From NCBI GenBank assembly GCA_022508305.1, contig JAFLVM010000001.1:561347-625346 (forward strand): DNA of 64,000 nucleotides, in the 5' to 3' direction. Positions 16,422 to 24,661 of the stretch are shown piece by piece. Position 1 is the stretch's first letter. Each line of letters starts with the position of its first letter. The notes beneath the pieces were generated by a model that was not told the DNA's origin, ran no database searches, and worked only from the letters and a program-made list of their open reading frames with translations. The translations under genes were made by a program, and so were the position numbers. This stretch comes from Clostridiales bacterium. GTDB taxonomy: Bacteria; Bacillota; Clostridia; Christensenellales; CAG-314.

Positions 16422-18536
16422 CTACTTAGAAAATGACAGTATATGGTTGAAACGACATTGGTCGGTTGAGCTGCCGTCCTCTTTTTGAACGAGTATGAAC
16501 AGAACGTCGCCCTCTTCCACCGTCAAAGCGCTCTTAACCGTCACGTCGGCTCCGCTGCCGCCCCAGGAGGCTTTGCCGCCGTTGGTCTTGATGTTTCCGT
16601 TTTTGTCCTTCAATGCCCATCTTACCGAGAAGTTGCCTTCGGTGTGAAGTTCAAAGTTGAAGCTTACGCTTGCGTCGCCTTGGAAGTTATAAGCAAGTCC
16701 AACCATTGTGCCTATCGCCATCCAGTCACCCTTGATTTCCATGAACGGACTTTCACTTCTGAAAGCTTCGCCGTTATCAGATAAGCTTGTTACTTTGCTA
16801 AAGTCAAAGTTTTCCGTACCCCAATCGTAACTTACCGCGCCAACTTCCCAGTTGGTTTGACCCAAAAGCGTGCTTGCGAAGTCAGCGCCGAAATCTGCTT
16901 CTTCTACGGCTGTGATAACGAGGCTGAAGTTGCTTTGGTCGCTATCGCCCTCTTTATTTACGAGAACGTACAGCGTGTCGCCTTCGGCAGCGCCAATTAC
17001 TTCTTTGACAGTTACGTCCTTGCCACTGCCACCCCAAGAAGCTTTGCCGCTGTTCGTCTTGATTACGCCGTCGCTACCCTTCAAAGCCCATCTAACCGAG
17101 CAGCTGCCGCTGTCAGCGCAGTTGATTGTAAAGTCGAACTCTGCCTTTGCGCTTTCATCGAAACGGTAAGCAAATCCTATCATTCCGTTTGCCGCCATCC
17201 AGCCGCCCTTGATTTCAATCCACGGGTCGCTGCTCTTGAAGGCTTCGTCACCTGCGGTCAATTTGCTAAACGTAAATGTTTCCGTTCCGAAATCGTAACT
17301 TACCTTACCTACTTCCCAGTTGGATTCGCCTGCAAGCGTTGCATTGAAATCTCTATCGAAGTCTGCAATCACGCCGTCTGACGGTTCAAGCTTGGGTATG
17401 GATTCCTTCTTGGTTTCGTCACAGTTTTTGCAGGTAAAGGTCTTTTCGCCGTCACTTTCCTCGGTGGGCTGTTTGGTAATCTTGCCTTCATCCCACTCGT
17501 GATCAACCTTGTCTATTGATTGCGTATACGTTTCTTCGCAGGAAACGCACTTGAAGGTTTTTACGCCTTCTGCATTGCACTTAGGCTCGGTGGTGACCGT
17601 TCCTTGATCCCACACGTGCAGGCATGCCGCGTAAATCGTAAATGACAACGCGCCCTCTACCGTTGCAGCGTCGGAGTCGAGAACAAGGTACACCTTGTCG
17701 CCCTTTTTCACTTCAACGCCTTCTTCACTTTCGTAAGTCCATTCTGCCTTTTGCTCCTCGTTGAGATTGATGACGGACGTTTGCTCGCCCACCACTACAA
17801 GGTAAGCTTTGACTACGCCGCCCTCGAAAGAAATGCTGAACATTGCCTTGACAAGATTGGGCAGGTCGTCTGTGAAAGTGTAAACGACTGCAGCCTTTGC
17901 GGAATTTACTTTGACAACGCCACGTCCGATTTCTACGCCTTGCGCCGTCCACACGCCGTTATCAACGCTTGAGTCGGCGAACTGAAGGTTACCCGACACG
18001 TCGAATTCGGTTACAACGCCGTAGTTCCAATCCGTTTTGTTTTCTTCATCGGTGTAGAACTGTTCAACGAAGTCTGCGTGCGCGGGGATTGATTCTTCAC
18101 GCGTGGTTTGGCAATCCAAGCAAGTGAACGTTCTCACTCCGGCAGAGGAAAACTCCGACGGTTTGGTTACTACGCCGTCATTCCAACGGTGTTGTGATTT
18201 GCCGATGGGTTCCGTCTTGGTTGCCGTGCAGCCTGTTGCCGTACATTTGTACGTCATTACGCCCGCTTCATTGCACTTGGATTCCGTGGTTACTTCACCT
18301 TGGTTCCAAATGTGCGGAATGGTTCCAACGGGAACGGTTTTGGTCTGTTTGCAGCCCTTCACCGTACACGAGATGGTTCTCACACCCTCGGCGTAGCACG
18401 TGGGTTCCGTTGTAACAACGCCCTCATCCCACACGTGGTCGTGTTCGTCCACACCGCCATTGTCGCACGCTGCAAGACACAGCGTCAAACAAAATACCAG
18501 CGATAAAATAAGGCTCAAAATTCTGACTTTTTTCAT
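16422..18536 (-). CDS. Modular surface lipoprotein with tandem Cys/Trp modules and two duplicated beta-domains
   Basis: With ATG at 18536 (AGAGGT upstream) the product is about 704 aa. A lipoprotein signal ends LAAC. Next come three tandem modules of about 40 residues with the pattern H-x-W-(D/N)-x-G-x-V-T-x-x-x-C-x-x-x-G...C; a beta-domain of about 150 residues follows; then two more modules; then two related beta-domains of about 140 residues each (both contain SVRWALK and GKASWGGSG). The Cys-containing modules are common in surface proteins of gut Clostridia but have no defined function. The gene has its own promoter and terminator next to the LacI gene and so is probably co-regulated surface machinery for glycan capture. 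Confidence 0.75.
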   Translation of the reverse strand: MKKVRILSLILSLVFCLTLCLAACDNGGVDEHDHVWDEGVVTTEPTCYAEGVRTISCTVKGCKQTKTVPVGTIPHIWNQGEVTTESKCNEAGVMTYKCTATGCTATKTEPIGKSQHRWNDGVVTKPSEFSSAGVRTFTCLDCQTTREESIPAHADFVEQFYTDEENKTDWNYGVVTEFDVSGNLQFADSSVDNGVWTAQGVEIGRGVVKVNSAKAAVVYTFTDDLPNLVKAMFSISFEGGVVKAYLVVVGEQTSVINLNEEQKAEWTYESEEGVEVKKGDKVYLVLDSDAATVEGALSFTIYAACLHVWDQGTVTTEPKCNAEGVKTFKCVSCEETYTQSIDKVDHEWDEGKITKQPTEESDGEKTFTCKNCDETKKESIPKLEPSDGVIADFDRDFNATLAGESNWEVGKVSYDFGTETFTFSKLTAGDEAFKSSDPWIEIKGGWMAANGMIGFAYRFDESAKAEFDFTINCADSGSCSVRWALKGSDGVIKTNSGKASWGGSGKDVTVKEVIGAAEGDTLYVLVNKEGDSDQSNFSLVITAVEEADFGADFASTLLGQTNWEVGAVSYDWGTENFDFSKVTSLSDNGEAFRSESPFMEIKGDWMAIGTMVGLAYNFQGDASVSFNFELHTEGNFSVRWALKDKNGNIKTNGGKASWGGSGADVTVKSALTVEEGDVLFILVQKEDGSSTDQCRFNHILSFSK

Positions 18537-18615
18537 TTTGTACCTCTTGAATATTATTTTACACTTAAACACCTTTACTATATATACTATACCGCAACGG
18601 TGTTAGCGCTTATAT

Positions 18616-18644
18616 AGCATAATATTTTGTCATATGATTGTCAA
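18616..18644 (-). promoter_or_regulatory. Promoter of the modular lipoprotein gene
   Basis: Minus strand: -35 TTGACA (18639-18644), 17-bp spacer, -10 TATGCT (18616-18621). Just downstream of the -10, at about 18600-18614, is TAAGCGCTAA, a near-palindrome resembling LacI/CcpA half-sites, a possible operator. Confidence 0.6.
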
Positions 18645-18659
18645 CCAAAGGGGAAAATT

Positions 18660-18708
18660 TTGTGCATTTGCAAACATCGCGCGCCGCCAAATTTGTGCAT
18701 TTGAAAAA
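18660..18708. promoter_or_regulatory. Two candidate LacI-family operators in front of the regulator gene
   Basis: TTGTGCA-TT-TGCAAAC at 18660-18675 and TTGTGCA-TT-TGAAAAA at 18693-18708. Both share the left arm and spacing of the perfect operator at 16344. They are 33 bp apart (about three helical turns) and the second abuts the -35 of the LacI gene, suggesting autoregulation and control of the divergent lipoprotein gene. Confidence 0.55.
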
Positions 18709-18709
18709 G

Positions 18710-18738
18710 TTGACTTATGCATTTAATTGTTATACAAT
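18710..18738 (+). promoter_or_regulatory. Promoter of the LacI-family regulator gene
   Basis: -35 TTGACT (18710-18715), 17-bp spacer, -10 TACAAT (18733-18738). GAGGTAA follows at about 18749, fixing the ATG at 18759. Confidence 0.65.
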
Positions 18739-18758
18739 CAAATTGCGAGGTAACCAAG

Positions 18759-19802
18759 ATGAAAAAAGCCGTAACGATAAAAAGCATAGCCGAACAACTG
18801 AATTTGTCCCGAAACACCGTTGCAAAAGCGCTCAACGGACAGTACGTTCCCGAAGCAACGCGCGAACTCGTGCTGAAAAAAGCGCAAGAAATGAACTACA
18901 AATCTCTAAACGCCTCCAATTTGGAATTAGGCGGCAAAAAGTACAGGATTTTGCTCGTTGCAGGCAAACCGCTCATCAATATGAGCTATTTTATACCGTT
19001 GGTGAAATCCATCGAGAACTCCTGTTATGAGCGAAACTACGAGCTTTTTCAGTACACCTACACGGTGAACAGGACTCCTTTCAGCAGTTTTGCGGAATAC
19101 GTCAAGGAATTGAACGTGGACGGCATTGTCGCTATCGAATGCTTTGACAGACAGTTCGTAAGCAAAATGATAAATATGGGCAAACCCATTTGCTTCGTAG
19201 ACTTTACTGCGGGCAACCTGCAACTTAACAAAAATTACGACATCATCAGCGCTAACGATGAAAAATCCATTTGTGAGATTGTCAAATTTATTCATTCAAA
19301 ATACGGCACTAAGCATTTTACGTTTGTCGGCGACCCAACCCACTGCCTAAGCTTTAACGAAAGACACGTAGGTATGCGCATGGGTATGCTCCTCGTCACA
19401 GGGTCTCACTCCGTCGGTCGTGATATTCTCTGCGCCAACGAAAGCTTCGACTACGGCAACCCCGACGCTATCAAAACAGAAATATTAAAACTAAAATACA
19501 AACCGGAGTGCTTTATCTGCTGCAACGATTTTGTGGCGCGCAACGTGTGCAACGCTTTGAAAAGCCTGAATATGCGCATTCCTCAGGACGTTATGGTCGT
19601 TGGATTTGACAACGTGACCGACTCCACTTCTATGAGCCCGGAAATCACGTCGTTTTCCGTTGACAAAGAATTTCTCGGCAGCGAAACCCTGCGTACGCTT
19701 GTCAACCGTATCGAACACCCCGACGTTCCGTCAAGAATAATCACTGTCAGCACTACGAGGATTTTGCGCGAGTCCACCAACCGCATTTCCCACAACGCGT
19801 AA
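18759..19802 (+). CDS. LacI/GalR-family transcriptional repressor of the fructan locus
   Basis: The 347-aa protein has an N-terminal helix-turn-helix (TIKSIAEQLNLSRNTVAKALNG, about residues 5-26) and a periplasmic-binding-protein-like effector domain. It includes the LacI pattern PQDVMVVGFDNV near residue 275 and a C-terminal dimerisation part. The family uses a sugar or sugar phosphate as inducer. It is divergent from the lipoprotein gene and 2.5 kb from the fructan promoter, both of which carry matching candidate operators. Control of the fructan operon is therefore likely but inferred. The GAGGTAA site selects ATG 18759 over the in-frame ATG at 18717. Confidence 0.88.
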   Translation: MKKAVTIKSIAEQLNLSRNTVAKALNGQYVPEATRELVLKKAQEMNYKSLNASNLELGGKKYRILLVAGKPLINMSYFIPLVKSIENSCYERNYELFQYTYTVNRTPFSSFAEYVKELNVDGIVAIECFDRQFVSKMINMGKPICFVDFTAGNLQLNKNYDIISANDEKSICEIVKFIHSKYGTKHFTFVGDPTHCLSFNERHVGMRMGMLLVTGSHSVGRDILCANESFDYGNPDAIKTEILKLKYKPECFICCNDFVARNVCNALKSLNMRIPQDVMVVGFDNVTDSTSMSPEITSFSVDKEFLGSETLRTLVNRIEHPDVPSRIITVSTTRILRESTNRISHNA

Positions 19803-20375
19803 AACGTCTTACTCATCAAACGCTAAAATAACTACTGCAATCTCCAACGAACACGTAGGAGGACCTATGATATAGTTCATTTTGTACGACGCAACTAAGT
19901 TCTTTCGTACGAGCGTGCTTATTTGACCCTTTTGTCAATCCTATCGCATCTTAAGACGTCGTTTTTTTGTAACAATGCGTATAAAGGGGAAGGCGGAAGG
20001 ACAAAACGTCCCTAAAATGCAGAAAATTATTCAAAATCTCAGAAGGGTTTTTGACCGACTAACACAGCCACGACAACAGAATCCCCCCCCTGCGCCCACC
20101 AAGCCAGAAACCTTTTGACCCAAAATCTAGTTTATGTAATCTTAACCATTTCGCCGCATTTTATCGCATAAAGGACGGCAAATCCGCGCCAAAACCAGAA
20201 TTTTCTAACCACTTCACGACTTTTCTCGTTTGCACAAAGGATTTTTCCCCAATTGTCCCATCTCCAAACCACCAGTCCGAAAATGCAAAAGTTTGGAAAC
20301 CGCTTTAAAACGCATTTCCAAACTCGCTTGTGATTTTTTGATATATTTACCTTACTAATGATAATGCAACCTAAT
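19803..20375. other. Intergenic stretch at the left border of the accessory segment
   Basis: About 570 bp without a credible gene. At 19856 an AGGAGG-like site precedes an ATG that is closed after one codon, suggesting a decayed gene start. A short sequence AAAATGCAGAAAATTATT (about 20015) is nearly repeated at 20454 inside the next gene. Positions 20113-20259 are the left copy of a 147-bp direct repeat found again at 29943. A C8 run occurs near 20086. Confidence 0.6.
20113..20259 (+). repeat. Long direct repeat R1, left copy
   Basis: Roughly 147 bp, from TTTTGACCCAAAATCT to CCCCAATTGTCCC, matches 29943-30088 in the same orientation with about 80% identity by eye (shared blocks include TTTCGCCGCATTTT, GACGGC and ACTTTTCTCGTTTGCA). 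Neither copy has a convincing reading frame. The two copies bracket the 9.8-kb accessory cargo. Confidence 0.75.
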
Positions 20376-22169
20376 TTAGTATCTCGCCAAAACAGTTTGC
20401 AGCTGTATGAAATGTTGATACAAATCTGGAGCAAGACATAACGCAGGTATTTTAAAATACAGAAAATTATTGTAATACTCTTTTGCCCTATCAACCTGTC
20501 CAATATGCAACAGATAAAAACTAAATTGCAAATGACAAACAGCAAATATTATATTTTCTTTTTCCTTAGATAATATATCATCTAGTTGTATAACAATCTC
20601 GCTAATCTCATTCTCGTAAGCGTGATTGTAATGTAAAGATTCCAAAAGTATTTCCAACAATGTATAGTAATACTGTATATCAACACCATTTATTTTGAGT
20701 ACATTTGCTATTTGTTTAAAGTCATCGCGCAAACCAAGAAATTCATTCGATGGAACCTTCTCAATTATTGTCTTTTCTTTCAGCATATTGCATTTTTCAA
20801 ATACTTCGTAATCTTGTACCTGATCAATGTATACACAAACATCCTTGTACGCCTGGGCATTTAGATAATGGACTAGTTTATCCTTTGTATTTGCTAAAGC
20901 AGGATCATTTATATTGCACAAGTTGTAAGCAAGTGATCGCGCGCAAAAATATCTAAACGGCATTGGTTGAGCCAATATGCTATCAATCAACTCATTCAAT
21001 CGTTCGATAGTTTCGTTGTCAAGCCCATTTACTTGATTTAGCAATATTATTGACGTTACCAGTGACTGTATAAGTTCCCTTTGAGAAAAATTGTCTTCGG
21101 TATAAGAAATTCCTTTAATAATTTTAGTTAATTCATTTGGATCATCTGTGCCTTGCGCCATTAACACCTTTGTGTTTAATTGTATATAGTAACGCCATTT
21201 GCTTTCAGGTAATGTTGCTATTTTTTCTAAAAATTCTTGACAGGATATTTTGGCGCTCACCACATCTGAACTTAACAACGTAGATATTAAATTGTTTCCA
21301 CTCACAGCATATTGATAACAATCTTCTGCACACAGCGCATCCGTCATTGCTTGCTTATATTGATCTATAGCAGCAATGTTATTGCCCTGTAGCTTAAATA
21401 TGCGACCATAATTGTTGTGAATAACCGCTTTTTCTTGTGCTGACATCTTACAGAGCGTTAGCTTGTCATGTAAGCGCCTATTTATATCTTGCGAATGTTG
21501 AATGTCTCCCTGCTCTTCCGAAATCAATCCCACCACAAATTCTGCTGTTATGTTTTCTTGATTAATTTGAGCATATAAATTTAATGCCGTTGAATTTGCA
21601 CCCATCATTTTTAGAGAAAGCATTTTACGACAAATAATCTCATCTTTCTCATGCGTCAGCAGTCTATTTTCCGACAAATTTTTAAGAACCTCATAGCTTT
21701 CTTTAAAGCAATTTGCTTTAAACAAATAACTATTACATAGGATTGTGTACTCATATTTGTCTTTAGTGGTTAACACGAACCAAGGATTGTGGCGTATTTT
21801 TTCAAGGTATTCCAAGAGATACCCTTGCCTCAATTTGTATCTATAATTACAGATGTAACATTTCGTCCACGGCGTTGGCAAGAAAACAAGCAACCAACCA
21901 AGTACCATAACAATTAGACTACCACCACATATTGAAAGAACAATGCTAAGCTGCAACTTTGGTAAGAAAAACAAAAGAATAAGCCACGCAACAACCACAG
22001 CGATACTTAATGCTGTCATAGCTCGACATCTTCTGCTGAACAAAATTACACTAACCTTTTCTCTCAATTTGCTTACGCTCGCTGTTATCACTGTCCCAAG
22101 CAAAATTAAGGCGAGCCCGCTAATAAAAGGAAGTTCTTCGTTAAAATTGTCTAAAATATATTGGATCAT
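20376..22169 (-). CDS. Membrane-anchored helical (TPR-like) repeat protein, third gene of the RNase III operon
   Basis: The 597-aa protein begins with three hydrophobic helices (about 13-33, 50-70 and 75-97), then a short CYICNYRYK segment. About 480 residues of alpha-helical repeats follow, with TPR-like elements such as IHNNYGRIFKLQGNNIAAIDQY near 255-276. It is therefore a membrane-tethered scaffold or sensor facing the cytosol. No catalytic motif was found and I do not recognise a named family. It lies 56 nt after the small basic gene and ends close to repeat R1. Its layout (membrane helices then helical repeats) parallels the protein encoded at 27394-28860. Confidence 0.75.
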   Translation of the reverse strand: MIQYILDNFNEELPFISGLALILLGTVITASVSKLREKVSVILFSRRCRAMTALSIAVVVAWLILLFFLPKLQLSIVLSICGGSLIVMVLGWLLVFLPTPWTKCYICNYRYKLRQGYLLEYLEKIRHNPWFVLTTKDKYEYTILCNSYLFKANCFKESYEVLKNLSENRLLTHEKDEIICRKMLSLKMMGANSTALNLYAQINQENITAEFVVGLISEEQGDIQHSQDINRRLHDKLTLCKMSAQEKAVIHNNYGRIFKLQGNNIAAIDQYKQAMTDALCAEDCYQYAVSGNNLISTLLSSDVVSAKISCQEFLEKIATLPESKWRYYIQLNTKVLMAQGTDDPNELTKIIKGISYTEDNFSQRELIQSLVTSIILLNQVNGLDNETIERLNELIDSILAQPMPFRYFCARSLAYNLCNINDPALANTKDKLVHYLNAQAYKDVCVYIDQVQDYEVFEKCNMLKEKTIIEKVPSNEFLGLRDDFKQIANVLKINGVDIQYYYTLLEILLESLHYNHAYENEISEIVIQLDDILSKEKENIIFAVCHLQFSFYLLHIGQVDRAKEYYNNFLYFKIPALCLAPDLYQHFIQLQTVLARY

Positions 22170-22225
22170 AAATTCTTCTTAACTTTGTATACCCTATATA
22201 GATGATTACCATCAAGCATACATTT

Positions 22226-22519
22226 TTACTTCTTTTTGTTATTATGATAATGCCCATGGAATTGGACGGATTTGCTTTTATCCGTTTTATTTAGCGTTAC
22301 CTGCGTGGTAACATTGGTTGTTTTCTTAACAGGCTGCTTCATTTCTGCTTTTGCAATCTCAATTTCAACTTTATTGCGATGTATTTCTTGGTTTATTTGC
22401 CAAAATTTATCCGAGTCATAAAATTGACTTAAATTCGATCTTTTACTGCGTAAGCGTTGTATTTTTTTATCTGCAATTCTAATTCTCTCTTGCGGTGTTT
22501 TATTTTTAAATCCTAACAT
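22226..22519 (-). CDS. Small basic coiled-coil protein of the RNase III operon
   Basis: A 97-aa highly basic protein with a predicted helical N-terminal two-thirds (RIRIADKKIQRLRSKRS; EIHRNKVEIEIAKAEMK), a Thr/Val-rich stretch, and a HGHYHNNKKK tail. A good AGGAGG stands before the ATG. It lies 17 nt after the RNase III gene. Charge and composition suggest RNA or membrane-surface binding. No family recognised. Confidence 0.65.
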   Translation of the reverse strand: MLGFKNKTPQERIRIADKKIQRLRSKRSNLSQFYDSDKFWQINQEIHRNKVEIEIAKAEMKQPVKKTTNVTTQVTLNKTDKSKSVQFHGHYHNNKKK

Positions 22520-22536
22520 AATTTAATCCTCCTACT

Positions 22537-23520
22537 TTATTTCTCAGCTTGCTCAAGCACATGTAATAGCATTGAGTATGCTGCCGCCTTTTTAGCTTCT
22601 TTTTTTAGAGATGCTGTTTCTCTAACATAAACATCATATTCATCAATGCTACATATACAAATCCAAAACGTATTACCATACATATCTCTTTGTTCTTCGA
22701 AAGAATAATCTGGCATAGAAAAATAGCCTTTTTGCGCCAATTCCTGCAACTGATTAATAGCCAAATCAAAAGATGGCTCATCTATTTCATCTGCCATGGT
22801 ATAAAGTAGATCATTATCTTCAAGATAGTGATATAACTGTTTGGCGACTTCCATTCTTGCCTCGTTTTTCGTAAGTCCACTACCTGTAAATTTATAATTA
22901 TATAAATGTGCAATACAATTAAATTCCCCATTATATTCTACAAATTCATAAACAGGAGCTTCTTCATATTCGAGTTGATACCATTGTTGCACAAGTGCAA
23001 CATAATTGTTTGACTCGTCAAATCCATTTTCTAAATAATAATGTGGATCTAGCATCAATCCAACAACCTCTTGTATCGTATCTATATCCCATCCACAGTC
23101 AATGGTTACCGCGCCAATAATAGCCTCGAATAGATCTTCTTTGACATGGGCATCATTCTGTACATTTTTTTTGACATCGCCTTTACCCATAATCAAATAG
23201 TCTTGAAAACCCAGAATGTCCATTCGACTCGAAAGCATTTTGCCCTCTACCAGCTTCCTTTTCAATTCAGTTAACTTGCCTTCCGAACGCGAGGAATAAA
23301 ATTCGTCTTCTTTTGTAAATCCACAATAGTATTGCAGTAAAGTTTTCATTACAGCAATATCTAATGCTCTATCGCCTACGAATTCTAAGACTTCATTATT
23401 TTCGCTATCAGGGTGTTCCTGCGAATAGGACTTTCTGATAAATGCTTGTTGCAACAGCATCCTGTTTTCAAATTCGTATCCTATTTGCCGCTCGATGTAC
23501 TTTAGGTCATTACTTGTCAT
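22537..23520 (-). CDS. RNase III with two C-terminal dsRNA-binding domains (accessory paralogue)
   Basis: The 327-aa product has an RNase III domain at about 1-160 with the signature NEVLEFVGDRALD. All four metal-binding acids are present: Glu46, Asp50, Asp129 and Glu132 (EDLFEAIIGA). It is followed by two dsRBD-like domains, about 172-235 (FTGSGLTKNEARMEVAKQLY) and 250-325 (LKKEAKKAAAYSMLLHVL). Housekeeping bacterial RNase III is about 230 aa with one dsRBD, so the second dsRBD is unusual. The start at 23520 is fixed by GGAGG eight bases upstream. The gene heads a three-gene operon with a membrane-anchored repeat protein inside a repeat-bounded segment, which points to an accessory dsRNA-cleaving system rather than the core rnc. 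Confidence 0.88.
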   Translation of the reverse strand: MTSNDLKYIERQIGYEFENRMLLQQAFIRKSYSQEHPDSENNEVLEFVGDRALDIAVMKTLLQYYCGFTKEDEFYSSRSEGKLTELKRKLVEGKMLSSRMDILGFQDYLIMGKGDVKKNVQNDAHVKEDLFEAIIGAVTIDCGWDIDTIQEVVGLMLDPHYYLENGFDESNNYVALVQQWYQLEYEEAPVYEFVEYNGEFNCIAHLYNYKFTGSGLTKNEARMEVAKQLYHYLEDNDLLYTMADEIDEPSFDLAINQLQELAQKGYFSMPDYSFEEQRDMYGNTFWICICSIDEYDVYVRETASLKKEAKKAAAYSMLLHVLEQAEK

Positions 23521-23565
23521 AAAAAAATACCTCCGTTGTAAATTTTGCACGAAGGTATAATAATA

Positions 23566-23610
23566 GCCTAACGGTAAGAGTGTAGTATTCTCCCCTATAA
23601 TTCGTTAGGC
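23566..23610 (-). promoter_or_regulatory. Leader hairpin 1 in front of the RNase III gene
   Basis: GCCTAACG (23566-23573) pairs with CGTTAGGC (23603-23610) across a 29-nt loop region, 46 nt upstream of the start codon within the predicted 5' leader. The position is like the rncO site of E. coli, where RNase III cuts its own mRNA. Confidence 0.5.
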
Positions 23611-23643
23611 ACCATATATTAAAATAAATTACATAAATTATTT

Positions 23644-23680
23644 TTATTTGAATCAAGCCACACCAACTCAGTTCAAATAA
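23644..23680 (-). promoter_or_regulatory. Leader hairpin 2 in front of the RNase III gene
   Basis: TTATTTGAA (23644-23652) pairs perfectly with TTCAAATAA (23672-23680), 19-nt loop. It lies between the promoter and hairpin 1. Confidence 0.5.
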
Positions 23681-23729
23681 CTCCACTTTATGTCAAGCAT
23701 TTTAACCTACTATGCCTTCATGTAAATTT

Positions 23730-23758
23730 ATTATAGCATTACTTTATTTCTGTGTCAA
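23730..23758 (-). promoter_or_regulatory. Consensus sigma-A promoter of the RNase III operon
   Basis: Minus strand TTGACA (23753-23758), 17-bp spacer, TATAAT (23730-23735): a perfect consensus. The predicted start near 23723 leaves a leader of about 200 nt before the ATG at 23520. Confidence 0.8.
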
Positions 23759-23796
23759 TAGAGATAACAAAATATTTTTATTACACTGTGTAGGAT

Positions 23797-23878
23797 TACA
23801 ATACATGTGAGACAACAGGGTAAATAAAAAGTGGCGAACAGCCACTCGATGAGTTATCATTATTTTACCCTTACACCT
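23797..23878 (+). repeat. Direct repeat R2, left copy (IS left end)
   Basis: About 82 bp almost identical to 29764-29846, including TGTGAGACAAC and a small hairpin GTGGC-GAACA-GCCAC. It is the left end of the IS481-like remnant beginning at 23806. Confidence 0.75.
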
Positions 23879-24541
23879 CCGCCATGAACACTTTAACAGA
23901 AACCTCGCTCTATCGTAAATCTGTCGTTAAGTTTTTCAATTAAATGGTATCCAGCGTACCATGAATAAGTTTAACGAATCTCGTTCTACAATTTACCGTT
24001 GGTTTCATAGATATGACGTATGACGGCTCTGCTCAGTCTTTGCAGAATGGTTCTCACAGACCACGTCACCATCCAAATCAACATTGTCGGAGAAGCATAA
24101 CAAGAGGGAGAAAAATTATTTGAATACGCCACCCTGTATGAATATTCAGGATACAGGTTGTTATGGCGTTCAGAGAGCATAGTGCTTACTCATCAACACT
24201 AGAAAACTTAATTAAAGCGTTTCCGTTCAAAATACAGTGCATACAAATAGATATCGGACTTGAATTCACGAATATTTGCAACCAATAAAAACTAATTAAA
24301 CCACGCACACCCAGACACAATGGGAAAGTAGAAAGATCGCATCGTAAAGACAACGAGTACTTTTACGCAACACATACGTTCTACTCGTTCGAGGACTTTG
24401 AGCTGCAGCTCAAAGTCCACAACCGCAGATACAACAACTTAGCGATGGGACCACTTAACTAGAATACACAACTAAGTATATACAAGACTTTTTACAATAT
24501 GGAAAAGCTCACTAATATCTTTTTACTGTCTTTGTCTCACA
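23806..24541 (+). mobile_element. Decayed IS481-like insertion sequence
   Basis: Terminal inverted repeats TGTGAGACAA (23806-23815) and TTGTCTCACA (24532-24541) delimit 736 bp containing a broken transposase reading frame in the same orientation. Full-length relatives are about 1-1.2 kb, so internal sequence is lost. Isolated copies of the same end occur at 29773 and 30119. Confidence 0.8.
23961..24462 (+). pseudogene. IS481/IS3-type transposase pseudogene
   Basis: Frames shift between recognisable pieces: a helix-turn-helix part NESRSTIYRWFHRYD (from 23961); GSAQSLQNGSHRPRHHPNQH; then KAFPFKIQCIQIDIGLEFTN, corresponding to the second Asp block of the DDE core; and finally NGKVERSHRKDNEYFY...YNNLAMGPLN (24301-24462), carrying the catalytic Glu. 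Multiple stops and deletions make it inactive. Confidence 0.85.
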
Positions 24542-24605
24542 TGTTTGACAAACCTACAATTGACGGGACGAACAACAAACCGAGCATTGCCGAAAAAAAC
24601 ACAAA

Positions 24606-24642
24606 AACACCTCGTTGCAAACTGTAATTGCAACGAGGTGTT
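24606..24642 (-). terminator. Terminator of the six-gene operon
   Basis: Perfect 14-bp stem AACACCTCGTTGCA / TGCAACGAGGTGTT with a 9-nt loop, followed on the minus strand by TTTGTGTTTTTTT. It lies about 20 nt after the stop at 24662. Confidence 0.9.
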
Positions 24643-24661
24643 GAAATTGAATAGTAAGTTA

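Noticed and set aside
20132-20545. Minus-strand 137-aa frame crossing the end of the TPR gene and repeat R1
   Set aside because: No family signal, overlaps a real gene and the repeat; the right copy of R1 does not keep a similar protein.
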